From NCBI GenBank assembly GCA_963735065.1, contig CAVTJL010000004.1, positions 1,364,001 through 1,428,000 of the forward strand: a stretch of DNA of 64,000 nucleotides, read 5' to 3'. Below the pieces are notes generated by a model. It did not search any database. It was not told where the DNA came from and was given only the letters and a program-made list of their open reading frames with translations. Position numbers and translations under genes: made by a program. Source of the DNA: CAVTJL01 sp963735065. Lineage in GTDB: Bacteria > Pseudomonadota > Alphaproteobacteria > Geminicoccales > Geminicoccaceae. This document shows, piece after piece, positions 35,270-44,445 of the stretch. Each line of letters starts with the position of its first letter. Position 1 is the stretch's first letter.

Positions 35270-35875
35270 CTATTCCTTGCTGGGCTTCTCTTCTCTCATT
35301 CTCCTCTCTTGCTCGTCCGCCCCGGCCCCGCTCTCTCCCAGCGTGGCCTGGCGGCTCTCGGCGTAGCGCAGGATCCAGTCGGCGACGTCCGGGTTGCTCC
35401 GGGCAAAGGGGACGAGATCTGAAAGAAGCTCGGCGGCGACGGGGTTTTCCGATGCCGTCTCGATGGGGGGCTGCGACACGAGGGCGTCGGCCAGCGGCTC
35501 CGCGCTCGGGTCGAGGTCGTTCCAGTCGCGCAGCCTGGGCGGGCGGCTGGTCATCCGCGGCGCCAGATGGCGCAGGCGGTTTTCCGGCGTCCGCCCGCGG
35601 TTGGCCTCGTAGGTGAGGAACAAAAGCGCCTTGGTGTCACCCATGTCGGCGAGGTGCTGGAGCCCCGCCAGTGCGGAGGCGATCAGGAGCCGCTCGCGCT
35701 CGTCCTCGGGAAGGTCCCGCTCGTCGCGGTGATACTCGACCAGGTCGGCGAACGTCTCCTCCGCCAGAAGTGAAAGAATCGCCTCCTCACTCGTCCCTTC
35801 GCTCGCGGCGACCTCGGCGGGCGTCATGCCGCCTGCGAGCCTTCGGGCCAGCCGCTTGCGGCGGGCGCCGGGCAT
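35270..35875 (-). CDS. HTH-like protein of a three-copy paralogous family (copy 2)
   Basis: 201 residues from ATG 35875 (MPGARRKRLARRLAGGMTP). The conserved codons extend about 10 residues upstream of this ATG (CRYPVRSPAS) without a start codon in copy 2, so an unusual start or loss of the original one is possible. Blocks shared with copy 1 include LQHLADMGDTKALLFLTYEA, NRLRHLAPRMTSRPP and SNPDVADWILRYAESRQ. No catalytic residues are visible. The product ends EEKPSKE, encoded next to a T-rich stretch. Transcribed from a promoter at 35922-35948. Confidence 0.7.
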   Translation of the reverse strand: MPGARRKRLARRLAGGMTPAEVAASEGTSEEAILSLLAEETFADLVEYHRDERDLPEDERERLLIASALAGLQHLADMGDTKALLFLTYEANRGRTPENRLRHLAPRMTSRPPRLRDWNDLDPSAEPLADALVSQPPIETASENPVAAELLSDLVPFARSNPDVADWILRYAESRQATLGESGAGADEQERRMREEKPSKE

Positions 35876-35921
35876 CGAGGCGGGGGAACGGACTGGATAG
35901 CGACAAGGCTTTCTTTCCTTT

Positions 35922-35948
35922 TTTATAGGATCATTACAATGTCATCAA
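35922..35948 (-). promoter_or_regulatory. Promoter of paralogue copy 2
   Basis: TTGATG (35948-35943), 15 nt spacer, TATAAA (35927-35922), with TGATCC immediately before TATA as in copy 1 (CGATCC). Same spacing as the promoters of copies 1 and 3. Confidence 0.55.
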
Positions 35949-36065
35949 CCTATGCGCGAAAACCCCTCGCCCGATGTGCTCGAGGGGAAGCAAGCATGGG
36001 CCCCTTTGGTCAGCCCGCCTAAGGCCCATCTCCTCCACCTGCCGCACCTTCCCGTCAGACAGTGA

Positions 36066-37220
36066 TCAATCGGCGGACACGGATCTCTCCGAATAGACGC
36101 GATCGATTATCCAGATAGCAAGCTCAGCCAGCTTTTGCTGCGCATCTTGCGTTGGCAGGCTGATGAGTTTCGGCCAGATGCCAAGTTTCGGAAGATCTTG
36201 CGGATCGATCCTGATCCCTGGAATCGAATTCATGCGCTCAAATAGATCCGCCCGCTCCGGAGCACCCAAAAATGCACGCGTCTCAAGAATGTACTTCGTG
36301 ACAATCCCCACGGTACTGTCCGCCTGAACAGTCAGCATGACGCAATGCTTGGCCGGCGGCTCGATGTTGAGAATGCCGGCGGTAGAGCTCCGACCCCAAT
36401 GAGTCTTTGCCTGCTTCGCGTGTTGGGTGATGCGCAAGACCACATCGCGCGTTGCTTGTGGCAGCCTGCGCACCTGATCTTCGAACGCTTCGAACGTCCA
36501 GACGACAGGGCGAGGGCCCTTGACGACGCGCGCCATCTCGCTCTGGCCTATCACCCGCGGCACCAAGGCGCGCACGTCCGGACCGCCTACATAGTGACGA
36601 ATCTCGATCGCCAGAACCTCGACCGGATCCATCGTCTCGTTGAGGAACTCAACGATCCGGCGCAGTTCCGGCGAAATCATGTCGGCGACGAAAAGAAGGC
36701 GGATACGTCGCGCCCTGAGATTGGTCTCCACCTGCGCCCAGAACGTCTCCGGCAACTCCTCGCCCAGAAACTCGGCGAGCCGGATCCGGGCTTCAGGCGC
36801 GCCGTCAGATGAGGGTGCCGCGAAGAACTGCCGCTCGATCTCGCCCTTCGGCCAGAGCGTGGAGGCGTTGGCGGCATAGTCGAGCATCTGCGCCACCACC
36901 TCGCGGCGAAGACGGCCGTCGCTCGCGCGCTTGACCTCGACCAAGGTCGGGATGCCGTCCTGGTCGAGGAAGAGATGGTCGAGGGACCAGTAGCCCGGGC
37001 CCGCCTCGACGTTGGGAATAGGGCTCTCGCGCCGCACCAGGAGCCAACGACGCGGGTTGCCCGGATCGATCTGGTTGCCGGCAAGGATGTCCGGGTAGCG
37101 CTCGATCAGGGCCTGGAACACGTCCTCCTTCGCGAAGGGCGTGCTCTGCATCGCCGTGAGCTCGCCGCCGTTGACGCCGCCCTGCACCAGAAAGATGCCG
37201 TCCGTCACGTCTGCCTCCAA
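36066..37220 (-). CDS. PD-(D/E)xK nuclease-fold protein of unknown role
   Basis: 384 residues. The N-terminal domain has a clear nuclease core: D81 in SLDHLFLDQDG, then E95-V-K97 in PTLVEVKRAS, followed by a helix REVVAQMLDYAANA. This is the layout of PD-(D/E)xK nucleases such as the DUF91/NucS-like and Holliday-type groups. The C-terminal half (WGRSSTAGILNIEPPAKHCV) resembles small DUF5655-like or MPN-unrelated domains and is not assigned. The gene stands alone; the neighbouring TA module hints at a defence or repair role. Function unknown. Confidence 0.72.
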   Translation of the reverse strand: MEADVTDGIFLVQGGVNGGELTAMQSTPFAKEDVFQALIERYPDILAGNQIDPGNPRRWLLVRRESPIPNVEAGPGYWSLDHLFLDQDGIPTLVEVKRASDGRLRREVVAQMLDYAANASTLWPKGEIERQFFAAPSSDGAPEARIRLAEFLGEELPETFWAQVETNLRARRIRLLFVADMISPELRRIVEFLNETMDPVEVLAIEIRHYVGGPDVRALVPRVIGQSEMARVVKGPRPVVWTFEAFEDQVRRLPQATRDVVLRITQHAKQAKTHWGRSSTAGILNIEPPAKHCVMLTVQADSTVGIVTKYILETRAFLGAPERADLFERMNSIPGIRIDPQDLPKLGIWPKLISLPTQDAQQKLAELAIWIIDRVYSERSVSAD

Positions 37221-37274
37221 AGGTTGAGCGCTTCGTTGCCCGTCTCGGCCGTGCGCCTTGGCCCTACCCGCGCC

Positions 37275-38276
37275 TCACATCACCCGAAGCATCCTCAGCA
37301 CGACGGCGGTGAGGAAGCCGATCCCGCCCATGGCGAGCATGACCCAAAGAAAGCCCGTGCCGTCCTGGACCCAGGGCAGGCCGCCCACGTTCATGCCGAA
37401 GATGCCGGTGATCAGCGTGAGCGGCAGGAAAATCGCGGCGATGACCGACAAAAGATAAAGATTACGGTTGGTGGCCTCGGCGAGGCCGGTGCCGAGCTCC
37501 TCGTGGAGGAGCTTGGCGCGCTCCTGGATGCTCTCGAGATCGTCGCCCACCGCCGCCAGCGTCTCGATCGAGTCGCGGATGAGCGCGGTCTCCTCGGGCT
37601 GCAGCCAGCGCGGCGGGTGGGCGGTGAGGCGCAGGACGGCGTAGCGGCCGACATGGAGCTGGCGGCGCACGCGGATGATCCTGACGCGCAGGGCAGCGAC
37701 CTCGCGGATGGGCAGGGCCTCGTCGCCCATGGCCACGATCTCGGCCAGCCGGTCGACCTCATCGCCCAGCGCCGTGACGAGGAAGGAGAAGGTGTCGGCG
37801 AGGCGGCGGAAGAGGGCGGCGACGAAGGCGACGGCGCTGGCGCAGTGCCGCCCGTCCAGGACCTCGCGCCGCAGCGTCTCGATCGTCTGCATCGGCGCGC
37901 GGCGCCCGGTGATGACGAGCGTGCGGTCGCAATAAAGGGTGAGGATGCCCGTGGCCGTGCCGTCCCCGTGCCCCGGGAGCTCGCGCTTGAGGTCGGGAAG
38001 GCAGGCGGCGAGGCCGGAAGCGAAGGTGACGATCCGGGTGGCGGGGTCACGCGAGGCCAGGAGCTCGCGGGCGGAGTCGCCCAGCCGCGGGCTCGCCGCC
38101 AGCCATTCGGCGAGGCTCGGGATGCCGAGATTGAGGTGGATCCAGACGAAGCCGTCGCCGGGCGGCGCGTCGACCGCGTCGAGGCCCACGGGCTCGGGCG
38201 GTGCGTCGGGCCTCAGCCGGTAGCCGAAGAGGAGCCCGCTCTCGATCGGGGCTTTGCTGTCGCTCACAGCCGGCAA
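37275..38276 (-). CDS. zntB: CorA/ZntB-family divalent metal transporter
   Basis: 333 residues. A large cytoplasmic N-terminal domain (EPVGLDAVDAPPGDGFVWIH at the start of the conserved region) and a long helix (ESIQERAKLLHEELGTGLAE) lead to two C-terminal membrane spans. The signature GMN is at 294-296 in IFGMNVGGLPW. The GMNxGG form and the ~330 residue length are ZntB-like rather than Mg-specific CorA. It likely moves zinc across the inner membrane. The PPK2 gene lies upstream on the same strand, 81 bp away, so the two may be cotranscribed. Confidence 0.85.
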   Translation of the reverse strand: MPAVSDSKAPIESGLLFGYRLRPDAPPEPVGLDAVDAPPGDGFVWIHLNLGIPSLAEWLAASPRLGDSARELLASRDPATRIVTFASGLAACLPDLKRELPGHGDGTATGILTLYCDRTLVITGRRAPMQTIETLRREVLDGRHCASAVAFVAALFRRLADTFSFLVTALGDEVDRLAEIVAMGDEALPIREVAALRVRIIRVRRQLHVGRYAVLRLTAHPPRWLQPEETALIRDSIETLAAVGDDLESIQERAKLLHEELGTGLAEATNRNLYLLSVIAAIFLPLTLITGIFGMNVGGLPWVQDGTGFLWVMLAMGGIGFLTAVVLRMLRVM

Positions 38277-38357
38277 GGTATCCGCGGCCGCCGCCGGTCG
38301 ACAAGGGCCGATGATCCGCGGCCGGAAAACGCGCGGGAAAAGCCGGAGGCGCGCGCC

Positions 38358-39278
38358 TCAGTAGACCTGGGGGACGTAGAGCTCGTCGGGGAGGATCTTG
38401 CGCTCGTAGTCGGGGTTGAACACGCGGTCGGGCAGCGTGATCTGCTCGTGCGGGATCTCCTCGTAGGGCACCTGATGCAGGAGGTGATGGATGCAGTTGA
38501 GCCTCGCCCGCTTCTTGTCGTTGCCCTCGACGATCGACCAATGCGCCTCGGGGATGCTGGTGCGCTCGAGCATCTCCTCCTTGGCCTTGGTGTAGGCCTC
38601 CCAGCGCACCCGCGACTGCAGGTCCATGGGGCTGAGCTTCCACTGCTTCATCGGGTCGTGGATACGCATCAGGAAGCGGAGCTGCTGCTCCTGGTCCGTG
38701 ATCGAGAACCAGTATTTGACCAGCTTGATGCCGGAGCGGACGAGCATGCGCTCGAACTCGGGCACGTCGCGCATGAACTGCTCGACCTCATCCGGCGTGG
38801 CAAAGCCCATCACGCGCTCGACGCCGGCGCGGTTGTACCAGGAGCGGTCGAAGAGCACGATCTCGCCGCCCGCCGGCAAATGCGGGACGTAGCGCTGGAA
38901 ATACCATTGCGTCCGCTCGCGCTCGCTCGGCGCCGGCAGGGCCACGACGCGGCAGATGCGGGGGTTGAGGCGCTGCGTGACCCGCTTGATCACGCCCCCC
39001 TTCCCTGCCGAATCGCGGCCCTCGAAGAGGACGAGGAGCTTGTAGCCGGTGTGCGCCACCCAGTCCTGCAGCTTGACGAGCTCGGCCTGCAGGCGGAACA
39101 GCTCGGAGAAATAGGTGCGGCGGTCGATCTCCGTCGTGTGCCTGAGATCGGTGATCTGCCTGAGCTCGCGGGCGATCCGCTCGTCGTCGAGCTCCATCTC
39201 GAGCTCCTCGTCGAAGGAGTCGGCGAGCTCGGCCTCCACCCAGGTTTTTTCCTTCCGTCCCTTAGCGTCCTTGCCCAT
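38358..39278 (-). CDS. ppk2: Polyphosphate kinase 2 (class I PPK2)
   Basis: 306 residues. Walker A is FEGRDSAGKGG (85-95) and Walker B is FDRSWYNRAGVE (from D144), both diagnostic for PPK2. The segment RYVPHLPAGGEIVLF precedes Walker B. Class I (single-domain) PPK2 makes GTP or ATP from polyphosphate and NDP. The N-terminal ~50 residues are charged. Subclass from sequence is tentative. Confidence 0.93.
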   Translation of the reverse strand: MGKDAKGRKEKTWVEAELADSFDEELEMELDDERIARELRQITDLRHTTEIDRRTYFSELFRLQAELVKLQDWVAHTGYKLLVLFEGRDSAGKGGVIKRVTQRLNPRICRVVALPAPSERERTQWYFQRYVPHLPAGGEIVLFDRSWYNRAGVERVMGFATPDEVEQFMRDVPEFERMLVRSGIKLVKYWFSITDQEQQLRFLMRIHDPMKQWKLSPMDLQSRVRWEAYTKAKEEMLERTSIPEAHWSIVEGNDKKRARLNCIHHLLHQVPYEEIPHEQITLPDRVFNPDYERKILPDELYVPQVY

Positions 39279-39702
39279 GCCGTCCTCCAGGCCCGTGGCG
39301 TTCTCGGTGTCTCAACTATGACAACGACCATGACGGTTGCTTGACAAGGCGGAAGGCGAGCGGCCGGGGTGGTTGCGGTCGGGCCGGCCGGTGGCCAACG
39401 GGCGCCGAGCGCAGGGCGGCCCAGCCTGCGCGAGGGCCGCGTGGACGAGGCCGGCCGCGGGCGAGCCGTCCACGAAGGGCCAAAGGCGCCCGCCCGGCGA
39501 CCTCGCGTCGACCAGCGCAACGGCCTCTCCTTGCCCATGCCGATCGTGATCGCGCCTCCAGCGACCCCTCTGATTGACGACGCGCCCCTCCGGGAGCACT
39601 GTCGAGCCACCGACCAAGGGTGTCCGGGTTATGTTGATGTCGACGGCTGTATTCGTGGAATGCCAGCTCAGATGACGGGCGTCGACGAGGGCGCCGGGAG
39701 CC
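39279..39702. other. Divergent intergenic region between ppk2 and the EmrA-like gene
   Basis: 424 bp. Frames here are arginine/proline-rich shadows on both strands. It should carry promoters for both flanking genes. The plus-strand hexamer TTGACA near 39341 is a possible -35, but no good -10 follows at the right distance. Confidence 0.35.
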
Positions 39703-41235
39703 ATGCCCACTGAGACGACGCAAGGCGGAAAGGGCCGGGGGCCAGGTCCGACCGAAGCGGGCGCCACCGGTGAGATCGTCTCGGCCGGGCAAGAATCGCA
39801 GTCGTCGGAGGCCCCGCCGTCGAGGCCTGGGCCTGCACGAAGACGAAAGTTGCTAATCGGCGTGCTGGGCGCCCTGGTGGTCGTGGCCGCCGCCGTGTTC
39901 GGCATTCCCTGGATCGAGCTGACGTTCAGCACCGTCTCGACCGACGACGCCTACGTGAGCGACCATGTGACGTTTGTCGCTCCACGTGTCGGAGGCCAGG
40001 TTTCCCGTGTTCTGGTGGACGACAACAACCGGGTGCACAAAGGAGAGCTTCTCGCCGAGCTCGACAAGGAGCCGTTCCAGGTGGCGGTCTCGGAGAAAAG
40101 GGCCGCCGTCGATATGGCCGATGCGGACCTGCAGGCCGCCATCGCCTCGGTGCGCGGCATCGAGGGGGAGGCCAGGAGCCGGCGCTGGAGCCTGCAGCAC
40201 GCCGTGGAGGGTGTCGACAACCAGATAGCTCTCCTGCATGCCCGGGTTGCCGACCTCGACAAGAGCAAGGCCGCGCTCTCGCTGGCACAGGTCGAGTTCG
40301 ACCGGGCAAGGCAGCTGGTCGGGACCGCGGCCATCAGCCGTGAGCTCTATGACCAGCGCCAAGCGGAGCTGACGACCGCAAACGCGAACGTCAACGAGGC
40401 GCTGGCCGAGGTCTACCAGATCCGCGTCTCCCTGGGGCTGCCGGCACAGCCCGAGAAGGGCGAAAGCCTCGACCAGGTGCCAGCCGACCTCGATCAGACC
40501 TTCTCCTCGGTCCTCGAGGCGCAGGCGGGCCTGATCGAGAGCGCGGCTCAGCTCGGCGTCATCCATTCCTATGACCAGAGCCCGAAGCAGATGCTCGCGG
40601 CGTTCGAGAAGCAGGGTGACATCGACCGCGTCTTCTCCGAGCTGACGGCGACGGCCCCCGCGGTCAAGCAGGCGGAGGCCAAGCTCGAGGCGGCCAAGCG
40701 CGATCTCGCCCAGGCCGAGCTGAACCTCAAGTATTGCGACATCGTGGCGGCGATCGATGGTGTCGTGACGCGCAGGAACGTCAATCCCGGCGACTACGTC
40801 CAAGTGGGCCAAAATCTCATGGCCATCCGCTCGCTGGACGACATCTGGGTCGACGCCAATTTCAAGGAGACCGAGCTCCGCGACCTGCGCATCGGCCAGC
40901 CTGTCGATCTCTATGTCGACATGTACGGAAAGCGAAAGGTCTTCAAGGGCCGGGTCTCCGGCTTCACGATGGGCACCGGATCGACACTGGCGTTACTGCC
41001 GCCGCAGAACGCCACGGGCAACTTCGTCAAGGTGGTGCAGCGGCTACCGGTGCGCATCGACATCGAAGGGTACGACCCGAACAGGGATCCTCTGTTCGTC
41101 GGAACCTCCGTCGTTCCCTACGTCCATATCGACAGGCCACCGACCGGACCCGATGCCGGGAAGCTCCTGCAGGCCTACCGGCCTCGATCGCAATCGACCG
41201 GCTCGTCCGGGAGCCAGCCGGACGCCGGCAAATGA
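39703..41235 (+). CDS. EmrA-like membrane fusion (HlyD) protein
   Basis: 510 residues. A single span at about 48-69 follows a Pro/Ser-rich cytoplasmic tail. Then comes STDDAYVSDHVTFVAPRVGG, the standard entrance of EmrA-type adaptors, a long coiled-coil hairpin (residues ~120-340), and the lipoyl/beta-barrel return: CDIVAAIDGVVTRRNVNPGD, IWVDANFKETELRDLRIGQP. It bridges the inner-membrane pump encoded next (ATGA overlap) to an outer-membrane channel not seen here. Likely function: export of hydrophobic toxic compounds. The insert between ~260 and 330 is longer than in E. coli EmrA. Confidence 0.88.
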   Translation: MPTETTQGGKGRGPGPTEAGATGEIVSAGQESQSSEAPPSRPGPARRRKLLIGVLGALVVVAAAVFGIPWIELTFSTVSTDDAYVSDHVTFVAPRVGGQVSRVLVDDNNRVHKGELLAELDKEPFQVAVSEKRAAVDMADADLQAAIASVRGIEGEARSRRWSLQHAVEGVDNQIALLHARVADLDKSKAALSLAQVEFDRARQLVGTAAISRELYDQRQAELTTANANVNEALAEVYQIRVSLGLPAQPEKGESLDQVPADLDQTFSSVLEAQAGLIESAAQLGVIHSYDQSPKQMLAAFEKQGDIDRVFSELTATAPAVKQAEAKLEAAKRDLAQAELNLKYCDIVAAIDGVVTRRNVNPGDYVQVGQNLMAIRSLDDIWVDANFKETELRDLRIGQPVDLYVDMYGKRKVFKGRVSGFTMGTGSTLALLPPQNATGNFVKVVQRLPVRIDIEGYDPNRDPLFVGTSVVPYVHIDRPPTGPDAGKLLQAYRPRSQSTGSSGSQPDAGK

Positions 41236-42839
41236 CGGCTGTGGCACTCTCGTCCGCCAGACCCGATGCCGGGGGAACGCCGTGGCTGCTGGCCGCCACG
41301 GTGGTCGTGCCGACATTCATGGAGGTGCTCGACACCACCATAGCGGTCGTCGCCCTTCGCTACATCGCCGGCGGCCTGTCGGCCACGGTCAACGATGGTG
41401 AGTGGGTTCTCACCAGCTACCTTGCCGCCAACGCGATCATCCTGCCGATCACCGGCTGGCTGAGCGCGCGCCTGGGCCGGCGGAACTACTTCCTGCTGTC
41501 GATCGCCGTGTTCACCCTCAGCTCCGCGATGTGCGGCTTCGCCGGCAGCCTCGGCCAGCTCATCCTGTTCCGCGTCATCCAGGGCCTTGCGGGCGGCGGC
41601 CTGCAGCCCTCCAGCCAGAGCGTGCTGCTCGACGCCTTCCCCCGGGAAAGGCAGGGCCTTGCGATGACGCTGTTCGGCCTGGCGGCGCTCATAGCACCGG
41701 TCATCGGCCCGACCCTTGGGGGATGGATCACGGACCAGTACAGCTGGCGATGGATCTTCCTGATCAACGTGCCCGTCGGTGCGCTGGTATTCGTCGGCTG
41801 TTATGCGCAGCTCCGCGACCCGGACTATCTCGTCGCCCAGCGCGCCAAGCTGAGGAAGCAGCCGCTTCGCTTCGACTCGATCGGCCTGTCGCTGCTGGTC
41901 ATCGTCATGGTCTCCTGGGAAGTGATGCTGAGCAAGGGCCAGGAATGGGACTGGCTGGGCGATCCCTTCTGGCGCGTGCAGACCTTGGCCCTTCTCTTCG
42001 CCGTGGGCCTCGTTGCGCTCGTTGTCTGGGAGCTGCGCCATCGCAATCCCGTGGTCAATTTCCGGCCCCTGCGCGAGCGCAACTTCGCCGCGTGCTGCCT
42101 CATCATCTTCTGCGCCTACCTCGTGCTCTATGGCGCCAGCACCTCGCTGCCCGGGCTGCTTCAGTCCCTGTTCGGCTATGATGCGCTGAGCGCGGGGCTG
42201 GTCATGTCACCGGCGGGATTATTCGCGATCCTGGCCATGCCCGTCGTCGGCTTCATGCTCGGTCGCAGGACGGATGCGAGGTGGCTGATCGCCGCGGGGC
42301 TGCTGGCCATGACGGCCGGGAACTATTGGATGTCCCGGCTGAACCTGGACATCAGCCCGGGCCAGGCGATCTGGCCCAGGGTGGTCCTGATCGCCGGGCT
42401 GGCGATATGCTTCGCCCCCGCGAATGTAGCTGCCTACCTCTATACGCCCCAGGAGCTGCGTGGGGCCGCGGTCGGGCTGTTGAGCCTTCTGCGCAACGAA
42501 GGCGGCAGCGCCGGAACGTCCTTGGCCCAGACCTTTCACGAGCGACGTGATCAGTTCCACAGTCTCCGCCTCAATGAATATCTCGATCCCTTCAACGCCG
42601 CCGCGCAATCCTTCATCAGGCAGGCCGAGGCCTTCTTCCACCAGCAGACCGCCGATCCGGTCGCCGCGCAGCAACTCGCCTGGCAGAGTCTCGACACTCT
42701 CCTCCGACAGCAAGCCTCGGCCCTGGCCTATTTCGACACATTTTGGATCTTTGCCGCCTCTACCCTGGCGCTCGTACCCGTGGTTCTCCTCATGAAGCGC
42801 TCGGTCGCCGAGAAAGGCGCTCATGTCGGTGCCGAATGA
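41232..42839 (+). CDS. DHA2-family MFS multidrug transporter (EmrB-like)
   Basis: 535 residues from ATG 41232, which overlaps the adaptor stop. There are 14 predicted spans. The MFS motifs are present: FMEVLDTTIAVVALRYIAGG (motif D1/first span), GWLSARLGRRNYFLLSI (motif A), RVIQGLAGGGLQP (motif B), and GLAALIAPVIGPTLGGWITD (motif C, of proton-antiporters). The last ~90 residues form the usual cytoplasmic/periplasmic tail of the QacA/EmrB group. It works with the upstream EmrA-like protein. Confidence 0.9.
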   Translation: MTAVALSSARPDAGGTPWLLAATVVVPTFMEVLDTTIAVVALRYIAGGLSATVNDGEWVLTSYLAANAIILPITGWLSARLGRRNYFLLSIAVFTLSSAMCGFAGSLGQLILFRVIQGLAGGGLQPSSQSVLLDAFPRERQGLAMTLFGLAALIAPVIGPTLGGWITDQYSWRWIFLINVPVGALVFVGCYAQLRDPDYLVAQRAKLRKQPLRFDSIGLSLLVIVMVSWEVMLSKGQEWDWLGDPFWRVQTLALLFAVGLVALVVWELRHRNPVVNFRPLRERNFAACCLIIFCAYLVLYGASTSLPGLLQSLFGYDALSAGLVMSPAGLFAILAMPVVGFMLGRRTDARWLIAAGLLAMTAGNYWMSRLNLDISPGQAIWPRVVLIAGLAICFAPANVAAYLYTPQELRGAAVGLLSLLRNEGGSAGTSLAQTFHERRDQFHSLRLNEYLDPFNAAAQSFIRQAEAFFHQQTADPVAAQQLAWQSLDTLLRQQASALAYFDTFWIFAASTLALVPVVLLMKRSVAEKGAHVGAE

Positions 42840-42869
42840 GTGGCTTCTCCAGCGGCCTCGCCGCTCGGC

Positions 42870-44051
42870 TCAGTCGAAGACGTGGTGCTCGAGGCGGGTC
42901 CGCTCGACGAGGTCCCAGTCGTAGGTGACGCCGAGGCCGGGGCCGTCGGGGACCGGGACGCAGCCATCCTTGCCCAGGTTCTCGGGCTGGTCGGAGTAGC
43001 CGCAGGCGTAGACCGGGGGGACGGCGTTGGGCATGGCGGGGCCGACCAGCGCCATCTCGTAGAGGTGGGTGTTGCGGGTGGCGGCCATGCAGGCGCGGTG
43101 CGCGGGACCGCAGGCGTGGTACTGGATGTCGAGGCCCAGCGCCTCGGCCACGTGGGCGATCTTGATGGCCCCGGTGATGCCCATGTCGTACTCGGGATCG
43201 ACGTGCAGCATGTCGCCGCCGCCGGCCAGGATGAAGGCGGTCTTGAGCTCGATGCCGCGGACATGCTCGCAGACGAGGAGCGGGGTTTTCAGGCGCTCGC
43301 GCAGGCGCTTGTGGCCCTCGGGCGCTATGCCCGAATCGCGGTAGGGATCCTCGAACCAGAAGAAGCGGGCCTCGTCGCAGGCCTGACCGACCTCGAGCGC
43401 GTCCATCCAGGTGCGCAGCTGGCAGGCGGGATCGATCATCAGCCGCCAGCCATCGCCCACCGCCTTGCGCACGCCCAGCACGTTCTTGACCTCGCGCTCG
43501 ACGTCGCCATCGTTCCAGCCGTGGATCTTGAAGCCGCGGAAGCCCTTTTCCTTGCAGGCCAGGGCGTAGTCGGCGAAGGCCTCGGGCGTGTCGAGGCCGC
43601 CCGGCTCGTCCTGGCCGTGATAGGTGCTGGCGTAGGCCGGCAGGCGCTCGCGAAAGCCGCCCAGGAGGCGCGCCACCGAGACGCCGCGGCGTTTCCCGGC
43701 CAGGTCCCAAAGGGCGATGTCGAGGGGGCCGTGGCCCATATGGTCGTAGGCGCGGACCTCGCGCTTGAGGTCGTCCCAGATCTGCTCGCGGCGGTCGGGA
43801 TCGCGGCCGATGAGGTGCGGCGCCAGCATCCGCGCCTGGGCGAAGGAGGCGGGCGTGCCCACCCAGTGCGTGACGTAGGCGCCCTCGGCCCCGTCGGCGG
43901 TGTGGAGGCGCACGGCCCAGCGCTGGCAGGGCAGCGTGGCGCCCTTGCGGGCGACGAGGTTGCCCACGCCCGCGGCCCCGTGCGCCGGCAGGCCCAGCCC
44001 CTCGACCTCGAAGCCGAACAGGCTGAGCTCGACCCTCGTGATCCGTGTCAT
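42870..44051 (-). CDS. Enolase-superfamily sugar-acid dehydratase-like enzyme
   Basis: 393 residues of MR/MLE type. At the position of the usual KxK catalytic motif it has K175-I-H177 (GFKIHGW). Other metal/catalytic elements are present: MIDPACQ, FWFEDPY, VCEHVRG and YHACGPAH. The KxH variant suggests a subgroup in which the second base is His. It is convergent with the multidrug pump gene, alone in its unit. Substrate unknown; an aldonate or related acid is likely by family. Confidence 0.82.
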   Translation of the reverse strand: MTRITRVELSLFGFEVEGLGLPAHGAAGVGNLVARKGATLPCQRWAVRLHTADGAEGAYVTHWVGTPASFAQARMLAPHLIGRDPDRREQIWDDLKREVRAYDHMGHGPLDIALWDLAGKRRGVSVARLLGGFRERLPAYASTYHGQDEPGGLDTPEAFADYALACKEKGFRGFKIHGWNDGDVEREVKNVLGVRKAVGDGWRLMIDPACQLRTWMDALEVGQACDEARFFWFEDPYRDSGIAPEGHKRLRERLKTPLLVCEHVRGIELKTAFILAGGGDMLHVDPEYDMGITGAIKIAHVAEALGLDIQYHACGPAHRACMAATRNTHLYEMALVGPAMPNAVPPVYACGYSDQPENLGKDGCVPVPDGPGLGVTYDWDLVERTRLEHHVFD

Positions 44052-44445
44052 CGATCTTCCCTCCCCCCGATCGTCGGCGCGATGGCCGCTGGGGCCGACG
44101 CCGCCCGGACCCTAGCGGCTGGCGAGAGGCGCGAGAAGGATCAACCGCTCTCATCTGCCCCCCGGAGCCGACATCCTCGCTCGCCTCATCGAGGAGGAGG
44201 CCGACCGAGCTGCCGGCGTCGCCCGGGCGCGGACGCTCGTTGGTCCGCCGATGGTCCGGGCTGAACGCGGTCCGGAGTGCCGCAGTGCTCGCCCACGACC
44301 CGGCGCGGGCGACCCGATGCGTCCAACCGGAGCGTCCCGGCCTTGTGGCCGAGCCCACTCGACGAGCTCCTGATAAAGAGCTTGCTTGTCGCCTCGGGAA
44401 ATTCCATAGTTAAAGTTGGTTTGTCTTCTCAGCGGAGGCAACGCA
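44052..44445. other. Divergent intergenic region
   Basis: About 390 bp between the dehydratase-like gene (minus) and the exported propeller gene (plus). AT content rises at 44395-44445, where the promoter and a good ribosome site (GGAGG, 44432-44436) for the plus-strand gene lie. A minus-strand frame (ALYQELVEWARP) has no recognised homology and is not accepted. Confidence 0.35.

Noticed and set aside
36975..39344. 789-codon plus-strand frame
   Set aside because: It lies antisense to the PD-(D/E)xK, ZntB-like and PPK2 genes and is rich in Arg/Glu/Asp/His/Leu, the signature of a GC-rich shadow frame. The minus-strand genes have clear motifs.
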